Positions 22,312 through 32,904 of a stretch of DNA of 64,000 nt are shown here, in pieces. A model generated the notes under the pieces. The model worked only from the letters and a program-made list of their open reading frames with translations, was not told the origin of the DNA and did no database searches. Origin of the DNA: Seiridium cupressi. Its lineage: Eukaryota; Ascomycota; Sordariomycetes; Amphisphaeriales; Sporocadaceae. The position numbers were made by a program, and so were the translations under genes. Position 1 is the stretch's first letter, and every line of letters starts with the position of its first letter. The stretch spans positions 124,001 through 188,000 of the forward strand of contig JARVKI010000055.1 of assembly GCA_036674765.1 (NCBI GenBank). The letters are read 5' to 3'.

Positions 22312-23099
22312 AAACCCCTTCACGAAACTGTGAAGTTGTATGACACGACACGAGAAGCTTCGGACGATACCTACACTGCACAATCATATTGGCTCCTCCG
22401 TGAAGGCCATAAACGGTAGGCGATTGGACTAGACTAAGCATGTAGTCCTACCTCACAAGCTATAGCACTCAGAGTGTTGCACGCATCGACACCTGAAAGA
22501 TCGTTCTGAAGGTAAAATCAACGATGGAGGCACATTCCGTACCATTACACATGGGCGCTGGAGTGATTTCGTCCCTACAATGTACCCCTCCTTGGTCGTG
22601 GTATGCTCTTGCCACCGGCGACTGGACTCAAGATCGCTTCATGACAATGCCTAGCATATCTGCTATCCAGGGATAAACGCGATTCGTTAAAGGCATTAAG
22701 GGCAGAAAATTTGGAACAAGGAATCTGGGAATGTCGCTGACAGTGCCTGTCAAGAGTGGGGGGGTTACCATAGGTGCCGATTGTACGAGAAGCGAGTACG
22801 TTCCTTAACTGGTCAATTTTCGACAGGGGTAGGTTCACTGAACTTTGGAGGTGACTAACCTATGTGGCATCCATATATACGACGATTAATGCAAGCGTTA
22901 TATAGAGGCGGTCAAGGTTGGAGAGGAAAAAGAAAGAATGAACAACCATCGCCTCAACTCAACTCTGGGTTTAATCACGACACGAACCATTATTTATGCA
23001 GCAAAGTCAAATAAATCTATTGGTATCTAGAGAAACAAATATATATCATATAAAAAGTGTTGTGTGTAAAACACATTTGTTCGACGGATGTTCGCTTGT
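22312..23099. other. Convergent intergenic region
   Basis: 3' flanks of the cyclophilin (plus) and the DUF7702-type gene (minus). No supported gene. Confidence 0.6.
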
Positions 23100-23930
23100 T
23101 TATCGCTGTATGTTTCTTTGGCTCTCAACAGAGTTCCCCATCTCATAAGCGCGACTAGGAGATGCAGAACGAACCCCCTGGTATTTGGGGATTCTCTTTA
23201 GGGTCAAGCCAACGCCCTCAATAATGGCGATTGCGATCATCTCCATGACAACCGACATGCCGAGTTGGATATTGACATCTCCAGTAAGCTGGTTAAATTT
23301 GGGGTTCTGCGAATACACCGACGCGGCGGCGTATGCAAGGCGGACGAGAACGAACGGAAGAGAGAGGCCGACGGCCAGACTCAACCGCTTCTCACCGGAC
23401 TCGGCGTGGGAGATTTGCATGGCGACTTGGATTGCCGCCGCGACTGTCAGAACGAAGCCGGCAATCATGAGACCCATGCCAGCTTTTGACAACGTAGGAA
23501 CCGTGTAGACACCAGTGTCGGCATAGCCGTTTCCTGCCTGACTTCCGCCGATGGTGCTGAGGATAAGGCCGACCAGGATGAGCAGCTGGACGAGGCGAAT
23601 CATCCTCTCGTTGACAAACGTCTCGACCGACTTGCGAATGCTGGTCAGGGCGCGGCTCAGGAGACCGAGCTGCACGAGGATCAAGGGCGAAAGGCCGATG
23701 TTGGCGAGAATGGCTGCCCCGACGTATAGACTGATGTTGGTCGGCTGTGAGATGGTTGCAAGCTGCAACGCCGATCCGAGGATGCGAGCGAGCGAGAAGA
23801 TGATTAGATAAAGCCATCCAGAACTTCGACCAAACCCGTGACGGTAGGATAGAAATATAGCAATGATGAGAGATGGTGTGTAGACACAGATCTCCGCGAT
23901 GGAGATATTATCGTGTTCTGTCAATGCCAT
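23100..23930 (-). CDS. Seven-helix integral membrane protein, DUF7702 type
   Basis: Single-exon gene of 276 residues with about seven hydrophobic segments, beginning at IAEICVYTPSLIIAIFLSY and ending before a short polar tail (YEMGNSVESQRNIQR). The segments SGWLYLIIFSLARILGSALQ and LGLLSRALTSI match what I remember of the fungal DUF7702 family, which occurs in many Pezizomycotina and has no assigned function. No signal peptide is needed because the N-terminus is short and likely lumenal. It borders the decayed block to its right. Family name is from memory and should be read as probable; the membrane topology is seen directly in the sequence. Confidence 0.75.
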   Translation of the reverse strand: MALTEHDNISIAEICVYTPSLIIAIFLSYRHGFGRSSGWLYLIIFSLARILGSALQLATISQPTNISLYVGAAILANIGLSPLILVQLGLLSRALTSIRKSVETFVNERMIRLVQLLILVGLILSTIGGSQAGNGYADTGVYTVPTLSKAGMGLMIAGFVLTVAAAIQVAMQISHAESGEKRLSLAVGLSLPFVLVRLAYAAASVYSQNPKFNQLTGDVNIQLGMSVVMEMIAIAIIEGVGLTLKRIPKYQGVRSASPSRAYEMGNSVESQRNIQR

Positions 23931-25059
23931 CTTGATGCGAAACCCGGTTTATAGGTGTGGAAGTGCGAGGAACACGATATGTTTGAATGTTGTTGCGCTG
24001 GTTGAACCCAGTATATAAATGATATCTCGGTAGCAGCAGTAGTAGTATAAGACGGGAAAGCCTTGGCTGATGAGGAACATAGTTTTTGAGAAACCCATCC
24101 CCAATGCGATCCTAATATAGTCGCCAGTCGGCATAGGGTCATTTCGAGGCACTGTTGAGGGATCGCACTCGTTCAGCATCGGTCACTATGGTCAGTCGTG
24201 TTCGAGTCTCCAATTAGATAATTAAGCGAATGCGGTTGATTTTGAGTGGCTTTTTATCTTCTAGATAATCTAAGCCACAATCCACGCAGGGGTTGAATCT
24301 CAGGGATCCGCCAAGCCGGGAATAAAAGCTTGTCTAGTCTCCCTTTTCGCTTTCGAACCAATCACCTCTGCGCATACTCGCATTCGCATGCCCACTAACT
24401 AGGAGCGGTTGAAGCTAATTGTGAGATCTATCAGGCTGTGTTGTACGGTAGTAGCTTGATTTCGCTCAGACACGGCAGGACTGCAGTTTAATGATCGTCG
24501 GTGAATGAATTGTTTGATAACTTCGAGTAAGGGCTCCCACCGTGCCGACTTCCGGAACTATGAGCGTTCGTGGAATCCGATACACATGTCTGTTGATCAG
24601 CTTACCATAGTATGCCTCACCAAGCCGAACCAACTGAGATCTATCTATGTAGTTAATTTGAATGTAACGATCTGGACAATGCTGGTATCATAGATATGTG
24701 CTGAATGACCTTATTCGACTCGGTTTAAAACGTATATGACACAGTCGCCAATACCATTATGAAGCTGGAAAGTGTGATTTGAATCCGCGACATGTGAGTC
24801 AATTCGTCAGTGTCTACATGTACACTACTTTGTAGACTGGAAGTACCCCACTAAGAGTCCGGATGCATCCACCAGAAAGATATTACCCAGCACGCTTAGT
24901 ATACCAATTAACCTACGCACCATATCAATCAACAGCTAAGTTCAGGTAGTATGAATCAGCTACGAGGCTAAAACGACTGCCTTTATTGCTGATTGGGATT
25001 TAGGCACGTAAGAGATTATTCGTGTTGACAAGTCGGCTGCCACTACTACTTTGTAGTTA
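23931..25059. other. AT-rich intergenic region
   Basis: About 1.1 kb. A minus-strand frame at 23949-24179 is open but has no recognisable content. The rest is AT-rich with no gene seen. Confidence 0.5.
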
Positions 25060-26085
25060 CCTCAATATTGCCACCAAGATTGCATCCCTGTTTGTGCGAA
25101 GTGTCTTTTCGGCCCCGCCAAGCGCCAAGCGTAAGCATCGCTATCGTAAGCTCCTTGCTGCGAACCAAACTTCTTGCTCTCTGCTTGTTGCTCGAAGCCT
25201 TTCACAATATCAGTGCGTAACCCTCGAGTTCTTCCAGTGTATCACGAGAGACGATCATGGGGTTGATGATGATCTTGACGTCGCGTCCGACTGCCTGCGC
25301 CGCGGCCTTGATGTTTTTGATATGGTCGGAAAGGGTTTCCAGCGCACTGTCAATGTGGGCACCACCCGGAGAGGTGACAAAGATCAAGTTGGAGTAACGT
25401 GCTGCAAATTCAGTGCCAGCAGGGGATCCAGCGGCGTTGGCTAGAATCGGACGACCATAGAGTGGTTTCGGCGCAATCCAAGCATTAACGAGCGACCAGG
25501 GGTTGACTTCTCCTTGATAAGTAATATTTCCGTCTCCCCCCATAGGCTGTTGGTAATATCAAACAGTTCGCCAGCCATCGCATACCGCTTGTCGTGTTCG
25601 CTTCGTTGCCAGCCGGGCATTTCATGTTCGATGGCGCGATGTCCAATCACGACGTTGATGCCCCATCGACCTTTTGCGATATGGTCCAAGGTCGCACCGT
25701 ACTTCGCAGTATGCAGTGGGTGTAACGGACCATAGAGAACATGCATTGTCGATATGAGCAGGATTCTCTTTGTCGTGGCAGCCATAGCACCCAGCGCTAG
25801 GGAAGCATCTAGTGACGCTTCGCTATCGTAGCCGCTCTTTGGTAACTATTGGGTCCTGCTGAAGGCAAGCTCAAATCCAAGCGACTCAACCTTCTGTATA
25901 ATGCCAACATTGTAGTCGAAAGTCCTGCTGTTGGTGGTCGGATGCGTAGAAAACTTGATGTCTTGCAAGTTTAGAAACACGCCCAACATGAGAGAATGAC
26001 GGGCTTCACGACCCAGTGGGCTCTCGGGAAACTCAAGCGGCCCTTTCAAGGTAGGGCCATCTGCTCTCACTGATCGGGCAGACAT
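25060..26085 (-). pseudogene. Broken luciferase-like FMN-dependent monooxygenase
   Basis: Remnant of a flavin monooxygenase of the NtaA/SnaA/DszA (bacterial-luciferase-like) family, which oxidises small sulfur or nitrogen compounds with FMNH2. Recognisable blocks in order: LMLGVFLNLQDIKFSTHPTT, ISTMHVLYGPLHPLHTAKYG, HIAKGRWGINVVIGHRA, RPILANAAGSPAGTEFAARY, FVTSPGGAHID, DSDAYAWRGR and LGGNIEV. Lesions: an in-frame TAG at 25846-25848 where the family has Trp; loss of one base in a run of six C at 25536-25541; a 2-nt shift near 25210-25214; a perfect 7-bp tandem duplication (GCCAAGC) at 25117-25130; and loss of the C-terminus soon after LGGNIEV. Removing the duplicate restores YAWRGRKDTSHKQG in frame. 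The probable old start is the ATG at 26083-26085. At least four independent lesions make it certainly non-functional. Confidence 0.88.
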
Positions 26086-27215
26086 GTCGGGATTTGTTCC
26101 AATCAAAACTGAGCTTAAAGTAGTGACACGAAGGAGGAGCACTTGGATTTTGAAGTTCTGATAAATGGGATGGATTACCTTCCCCTCCTCATCCCGTATT
26201 GTGTGCTTGGATAGTAATGGCGCAATGTCAAGACTGCATTGTGCAATGTGGAATTGTAGTTTCCACAAGGTTCATTTTTGCTAGAAATAATCAAATGCTA
26301 ATGCACCATGATAGGAAAATAATTATTGGGAGCCATGTTTGACTCTGATTCCCTTCGCCTACTTCATGATCCAGTCGTGGTGGCAAGAAGCAGCGCCAAA
26401 GTGTATTCATTCGAGCATCCAATCAGTAACTAGCTTGTTGACCCACAAATGCTTGTAGATCTATGATGAATAAAATGTATGATACCAGTATAAGTTCGAG
26501 TGAGACATACATTCTGTTATAACTATATGGAGGTTATGAGCAATAAGATATAACAGTCTGAATAGATTCATAGCAGAGCTTGCAAAGAACGAGCTTTGGT
26601 TATCAAAAGTAAATCTCAGTGTCCATTCCTGGGCTACAAGGCAGCCGTGAGCAATACCCCGAACATTGTATGTAAAGCTGCGGCACAGTATATTATACGG
26701 AAGCCTAGAACATATCCAGGGCGGGCGGGAACCATCAAGAACTGATTGGTTGATTAAAACCCGTATTACTACATGTATTCAGTGATCACTCTTCGCATGC
26801 TGGCATGTTTGATGTGTGCATAAAACGCACAATTTGCTTTGCAAGGGCCAAGCTTAATCTGCACCGTCATCATATCATATCATATTGTATTATATATTTA
26901 GTCCTGTTCTTTTGGGTCACGGCTCAACGTGTAAGACGTGATGAGGTCGCATAAACACGGCAGTTTCACGCATCCTCGAAGTCCCTCGTTGTTCCCTCAG
27001 CAGTTTCATCCCCATTAAGACGCATATTTAGAGCGTCACTGTGGGAGCTCAAAACACTACGAATGATCTTGTAGGGCCCGCCCTACTGATAACTGAGTCT
27101 ACTCTCGATACAAAGCAGGAAGAGCCAACCACTTCACTTTTGGTCTGTTACCTTCTCTTCTTTTCGATTCAATTAATATTCTATTAAGTCAATGACAGCC
27201 AATACTTCAAGTTAG
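26086..27215. other. AT-rich region between two pseudogenes
   Basis: About 1.1 kb of AT-rich sequence lying between the divergent 5' ends of the broken monooxygenase and the broken transporter. The layout is that of a once-shared promoter. A first exon of the transporter may lie near 27130-27200 but cannot be fixed. Confidence 0.5.
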
Positions 27216-28602
27216 GTAACTTGGAATGGTGAATCAGACCCGCAACATCCCTTCAATTGGCCCCAGCCACGCAAATGGGCTATGACAATTCTTCTGTCAA
27301 ATGGCGGACTGGTCACGCTCATGTCTGGAGCCATGCCAGCACCTGCCCTCCCTTCTATTGCCAAGGATCTCAATGCTAGTGAAGAGGAGACGCAGATTTT
27401 CCTTTCCATCTTTGTTCTAGCACTTGCCTTTGGTCCTATGGTACTCTCGCCGCTGGCCGAGGTTTTCGGGCGTCGTCCGTTTTGGCCTGTCGCAAACTGC
27501 TTCTATATCTTGTGGAATACCGTCGCCGGTTTTAGCCGAACGCCTGGCCTCATGATCGCGAGCCGTGTTCTTTCCGGTATTGGCGCCAGCGCTGAATTTG
27601 CGGTCGCCCAGCCAGTGCTCTCTGGCTGCTAGATACCGGCGGAACGCGGGTAATCGTTTTCCATTGCAACCTTCATCCCGCTTCTGGGACCAGCTATAGA
27701 TCCCATCATTGGCGGGGCTGTCTCCCAGTCCATCGGCTGGAGGTGAACGTTTTGGATTTTGCCCATTTACGACAGCATCCTAGTCATTGTTGGAGTGCTT
27801 GTGCTTCGAGAAACATACGAACCCATTCTTCTAGATAGACTGGCTGCCAAGCTTCGCAAAGATACGGGAAAGCCATATTTTACAGAAGCGGGCGATGCAT
27901 CTCATACCTTAGGCAGCAAGCTCTCTCGTTCTCTGACGCGTCCGCTCCGACTACATACTCATCACACAGCCGGTCCTACAAGCCGTCGCGATATTTCTCG
28001 CCTATAACTTCGGCATTCTCTATATTGTCCTGTCGACATTCGCCACACTGTGGATAGATCGCTATGGCAATACCGAGTCCCAAAGTGGACTACACTACAT
28101 TGTAATCGTCATTGGCTACACCATTGCCGCGCAAGGTGGCGGTTATATAACGGATTGCCTATGGCAGCACCTGAAGACGAGACATGGCGAGGACACGGCT
28201 CCGGAGTACCGGGTTCTTCTGATGGTTCCTGGCGCTATTCTCATCCCCCTCGGTCTTTTTATCTACGGCTGGTCCGCCGAACGGCACTTTGACTGGATTG
28301 TGCCTGATGTCGGGATCGCTATCTTTGGCTGTGGTGTCATTCTCAACATACAGGCCATGCAGGCGTACGTCGTAGAAGCCTATCGCAAGTACGTGGCTTC
28401 GGCGTCCGCCGCGGCTCAGTTTCTATGTAGTATTGCTGGGTTTGCCTTCCCAATCTTTGCACCTGCAATGTACCGAAGCTTAGGATATGGTTGGGGAAAC
28501 AGTGTGCTTGCTCTCGCCTTTGTCATCATCGGCTGGCCGGCACCTTTTCTCCTCTGGAAATATGGCGCCAAGTTGAGGGCACTGGGGAAGCCGCAGTGGT
28601 GA
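27216..28602 (+). pseudogene. Broken MFS multidrug transporter (DHA1 type)
   Basis: Remnant of a 12-helix major facilitator drug-efflux transporter. It enters at a splice acceptor (TTAG at 27212-27215) with VTWNGESDPQHPFNWPQPRK, the usual pre-helix-1 block of fungal DHA1 transporters, then EVFGRRP (motif A), RVLSGIGASAEFAV (motif C region), and after the breaks LLITQPVLQAVAIFLAYNFG, MVPGAILIPLGLFIYGWSAE and APFLLWKYGAKLRALGK at the C-terminus. Lesions: in-frame stops at 27630-27632 (TAG, expected Trp), 27651-27653 (TAA, expected Gln) and 27744-27746 (TGA, expected Trp of GWRW), and a frameshift at about 27950-27958 consistent with 4 extra bases. All helices are still recognisable, so decay is recent. 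It lies divergent from the broken monooxygenase and may have exported or imported its substrate. Confidence 0.9.
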
Positions 28603-29371
28603 AAGGATCAGCCACGCCTCTTGCCGGCCGGGAATTCCTCATGATCGTAAGAAGGCAGTCTTGGTAGGTCTCACTCGGACACAAAACGGAAGGTTCCATA
28701 GAGTAGTTCCTCCACTCAAGCCCCCACCTTGAGTTTCTTCGATGGACCTGTCTCATGTAAATTGATGTGGCCAAATATCTGTTCGTAAGAAACAAAGAAT
28801 AGTCTTTACAATAAATGTGTGGATCCAGCTCCTATCTTAAGACCGCGCGTCCAGAGTCCATCGCAGTTGCAACCAGTGCAATTGCCGGCAGGTGGTGGAG
28901 CACTTGGCCAGCACCAGGGCGGCGATCTGCACGTGGCTGGGGATAACATGTTTCTTAATATATCGCCCCGACGATGAAGTCTTGGCAGGAGATGTATGCA
29001 AGATATCGGACGAAGTGATCAATCCTGCCCGCTCCTCCGACGGCCCGGATGAAATCCACTATTCCGGAAGGCCACATGCCTATATATCGGGCATTATCTG
29101 TACAACTGCCGGACCTGCCAGGAAGGCGTCGCAATAGATCATAACGGAGCAGGAATGCCTTCTTCCTTGGGACAAACGATTTCTTGTCGAGTGGGGACGC
29201 ATTATGAGGGAGTCAGCGCAGGGAATGATGGAATACAACCACTATGTCGGGTGATGCGCTTGGAAGATGAAATTGGGTACGGCTTTAATTCGCCGCCGGG
29301 CACTTCTTCTACAAATTACCTGCAGCCCTCCCCTCTGGTTGTCGCAGGTTGTCCCGGTTCCATCGCACGCC
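28603..29371. other. Intergenic region upstream of the feruloyl esterase
   Basis: No supported gene; it includes the esterase promoter. A frame at 28892-29137 is open but without content. Confidence 0.55.
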
Positions 29372-30340
29372 ATGTATCCGATCATCGTCCCGTCGCTGCT
29401 TGTGGTGGCCTTTGCCAACCTGGCGGCAGCCGCTCCCAGCTCCGGCTGCGGTGCGAGCTCCGACGTCCCAGCCCTCGAGACACGGATTACCGTTGAGCTT
29501 GCAAAGAACAAGACCCGGTCTTTCATGTACTGGCTACCTCCGAAGTACGACCCCGAGACACCAGCTCCTGTCATCCTCTCGTACCATGGAATCAGGCAGT
29601 CGCCGGCAAAGCAGGCCAACCTCGACTGGTTCGGCGACACCATGTACAACCAGAACTATATCGCTGTTTACCCTCAGGCCGTGAAGGCTCCGGGCAGCGA
29701 CGAGGTCATGTGGCAGGGCCCGAAGCAGGCTACACAGGACGACGTCACCTTCACCATGGACATCCTGGACCAGTTGGAGGAGGACTTCTGCATCGACACG
29801 GAGCGCATCTATGCCAGCGGCAAGTCGGAAGGTGCAGGCTTCGTCGGTGTGCTGGCCTGCAATGCCACGTCCAACGCACGCTTCGCAGCATACGCCCCGG
29901 TATCGGGTGCCTTCTACCCCGGAAACAACGACGAGTCGACCAAGGGCTGCGAGAAGCCCGTGCCCATCCCATGCGAGCCGGAGCGGTGCAACATTCCGTT
30001 CCTGGAGTTCCACGGCGGCGCTGACTTCCTCGCGCCCTTCGACGGTGGACTGCAGCGTCACGAGTGTCTCCCAGACATCCGGGATTACATGTCCGAGTGG
30101 GCTGTGCGGGATGGGCTCAGCGCGGATCCGGTTTATCAGTATAACCTCACGTCTGCGGCTACAGTCTATAAATACGACGAGGACGGTTTGGTCACTTTTG
30201 TCTACGATGGTGACACCATCGGACACGACTGGCCCTGGACTGTCGAGAACCCAGACACTGTGAGAGCTCATAGCAGGCCTGCCAGCTTCAATGCTACCAG
30301 TTACATTTTCGAGTGGTTCGCCAACTACACTCTTGCGTAA
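29372..30340 (+). CDS. Secreted feruloyl esterase / CE1-like esterase
   Basis: Secreted alpha/beta-hydrolase of the feruloyl esterase and polyhydroxybutyrate-depolymerase-like group (CE1), 322 residues. It releases ferulic acid from arabinoxylan or cleaves related esters. The signal peptide is MYPIIVPSLLVVAFANLAAA. Landmarks: YWLPPKYDPETPAPVILSYHG (beta strand and oxyanion region), the nucleophile GKSEG in YASGKSEGAGFV, FLEFHGGADFLAPFDGG with the likely catalytic Asp, and the His in TIGHDWPW. N-glycosylation sites (NAT, NLT, NYT) and an even set of cysteines support secretion. The gene is GC-rich (coding) against AT-rich flanks and is intact between two pseudogenes. The stop TAA at 30338-30340 overlaps a good splice donor (GTAAGT at 30337), so a slightly longer C-terminus is possible. 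Confidence 0.87.
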   Translation: MYPIIVPSLLVVAFANLAAAAPSSGCGASSDVPALETRITVELAKNKTRSFMYWLPPKYDPETPAPVILSYHGIRQSPAKQANLDWFGDTMYNQNYIAVYPQAVKAPGSDEVMWQGPKQATQDDVTFTMDILDQLEEDFCIDTERIYASGKSEGAGFVGVLACNATSNARFAAYAPVSGAFYPGNNDESTKGCEKPVPIPCEPERCNIPFLEFHGGADFLAPFDGGLQRHECLPDIRDYMSEWAVRDGLSADPVYQYNLTSAATVYKYDEDGLVTFVYDGDTIGHDWPWTVENPDTVRAHSRPASFNATSYIFEWFANYTLA

Positions 30341-31287
30341 GTTCAAGTTTCATCCATCATATTCTGAAACGTGACTAAAACCAGGACAGATCCACGGACG
30401 GTTGCAACAGCACCGACAGTAAGTAGTAGTAGGGATTCAGCAGTAGGATGACATGATGTTAGCATCAATCTTGGAAATGGACATTGCTCAGGCAAGATTT
30501 CAGTTGTTGTGCACTGGGGCTATTAGCAGTTTGTAGATTGATAAACACTAGAGATTGCTTTCAGGTATACTGTACACTAGGCTTAGTGAACAGATTCTCT
30601 TATATCACTTAGATTTTCTATGGCACAGTAACCTCTGACCTGACCAAATTTGTTGACGTTTGATGGTCGCGTAAGTCACAAGATCTCTCTCTGTCAAGCT
30701 GTATCTACCCCCACTCGCACGCTCAAGACCGCGGGTCTCTTATAGCGGTGACCATGAATTTGGACAGTATGGAGATGGTGATCTACCCATGTATATATTG
30801 AATCGGTATCAATGCCGTGAAGTCGGTATGCCGCGATTTGTACGCCCCATAAGAAGATTCCTGGCATAGGTGCTGCGGGCAACAACCAGAGAGTAAATGG
30901 CATATGCAAATCCATGGAAGATGAAATTGCGCACGATATTCTCTCAAAATCTGTCCATAAACTCCTATGATCCGAATGATATTAACGCCGGCGAGGTATT
31001 GCGTGAAAGGTAGCAGCCGACTAATGGTCCCGCTAGATCCACCATACTGTGCATACACTGGTAACGGCTGCATGCATTTAGACTGTAAGGAACATGTACA
31101 TGTAGGATCAGGGATTTTAACGCAGGAATTATATGCCCGTGATAGAACCTTTATCCTCACAATCTAACTACATCAACGAGAAGACCAATGATTAGCGCTC
31201 ATTTCAAGCATGCTGTTCTTCTATCTCCAGATTGGATTGGGGTATCTTTGGTATATAAAATCGTCCGCTATACATGCATACAGGCGC
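30341..31287. other. Convergent intergenic region
   Basis: 3' flanks of the feruloyl esterase and of KTI12. Short exonic continuation of the esterase to 30426 is possible. Nothing else recognised. Confidence 0.55.
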
Positions 31288-32353
31288 TCACCCATCGGCG
31301 TCGAAGGAATCGTTCAGATACCTTACGAAACTTTCTCTGATGCGGCTCGGGCCAGATAAGTTACCGACGCTTTCCAAGCCAATGCCACCCCTGTTCAAGC
31401 CCATGAAAGCTCTTCGGAGTCGCTGCAGTTGCGGCAAGCCCACCTTTTTGCCTGCTGGCAACTCAACAGAGAGAGTCTCATCATTCGCAGTTCCTTTCGG
31501 CACAACTATTTCATCCCCGCCATCATCAGATTGCTGGTCTAATATCCGCTTCATGATGTCTTGAGTCTCCTTGTCCAGAATATAGAGGTAGTCGCCGCCA
31601 GCATCGCGACTCCGCTGCACAGTCGCCTGGTTGGGCTTGATGATCTTGCGCCCATCGCCGGCAACAGCATCCCAGAGGCTGTCAAAGACTTGTTTTGTTT
31701 GCGCCTCGTCATCCTCCCATACTAGGGTGAACAGTGGACTGTCCCATCTCGTCATGGGATTTGGTTCTTCATACCTGAAAACCAGATTCTCCCAGTTCTC
31801 TGGCGAGTACGGCGCCTCTTCTTCGTTCATCACGGCATCTGAATTTTCTTGCAACGCTTCTCCATCCTTCTCTTTCCGTAGCCGGTCCTCGTTCACTTCC
31901 TTCGCCTTATCCTTGCCACAACCGATCTGCAGAATGCAGCTCGGGGTGCGCACAGCCTTTGCCTCGCAGTGTAGTTGGTAGCGCCAGCCCTTTATGTAGT
32001 TGAGACCATCTAATATCACGATATCCTTATCGGAGAGCACGCGCTTGACTGCGCCATAGATGCTGGCTCTGGCGTCCTTTTCCGAAGCGTTCGCAGACCG
32101 TACGTGGGCTGGCAGGGTGGAGAGGTCGTATACAGATCGAGATATTGACAGTGACTGGTCTGATATGAGGTGAAGTCGATACTTGGGAGGTGCATCGCCA
32201 GAGGTTGATTGTATCCGTTCCGACAGATATCGGTGCAGTTGCTTTGCGCGCGTGCTCTTGCCAGACGTGGGGAAGCCGGCCAGAATGATGAGCTATTTCA
32301 ACATGAGCAGGGCTAATTCTCCAGTCTCTGACAAGGGAGGGACTTACAGGCAT
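31288..32353 (-). CDS. KTI12: Elongator-associated factor KTI12 (P-loop protein), 6-nt first exon
   Basis: Partner of the Elongator complex needed for modification of wobble uridines in tRNA; it carries a kinase-like P-loop ATPase domain. Exons 32348-32353 (only ATG CCT) and 31288-32292 join over a 55-nt intron (GTAAGT...TAG) to 336 residues. The joined start MPLIILAGFPTSGKST is the KTI12 N-terminus with the Walker A lysine at residue 14. Further landmarks: LISDQSLSISR, LDGLNYIKGWRYQLHCEAKA, the RYEEPNPMTRWDSPLF block and a C-terminal RLRRAFMGLNRGG. The splice is phase 0. Without the tiny first exon the conserved start would be lost. It is a housekeeping gene lying inside the accessory block, between the esterase and the broken rhodopsin-domain gene. 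Confidence 0.93.
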
Positions 32354-32904
32354 AGTTGATGATTCCTGAGTGGGTGAGAGGGAGAATAGAAGAGTGGTGG
32401 TCCGAAACAGCACCAAACTTCAGCATGTGACGTACACGGACATGATGGCGATTGAAAAGCATTTAACAAGGCCTGAACCCCGCCAGCGCGGGGCAGGCCA
32501 CAGCGTGTAAACTGAGGGCCCGCTCACTTAATGTAGGTACTGGTACGTACAGGTACCCACCAACCCTCAACCTCTATAATGTGGGACCCTCGGACCCCAC
32601 GCTTCAAACAACTCCAGCCTCACTCACAGGCACCTACGACTACCTGACTACATGTAACCTATTTTGTCAAGGTCATGGGGTGCGTCGTTCTGGAGCTGGA
32701 GGCATCTCCAAGTAGTCTTGTTTAATCTACTGAATTACTATGTATGTCTGAGCACATCATATTCGTGACTTGTTCCCGCCTTTCCCCATACTCTTTCTCT
32801 GTTACACCATCTACTACGCAGTTTCTCATTCGTAGTGCATCGTTACACTCCGAGTCTGTACAATCGCTTTCTCGCTGTCCCCGTCTGTGCGGCCTTCCCA
32901 TGTG
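32354..32904. other. Intergenic region with KTI12 promoter
   Basis: Includes a TACC/GGTA-rich patch near 32535-32565 of the kind common in Sordariomycete promoters. No gene seen. Confidence 0.5.
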
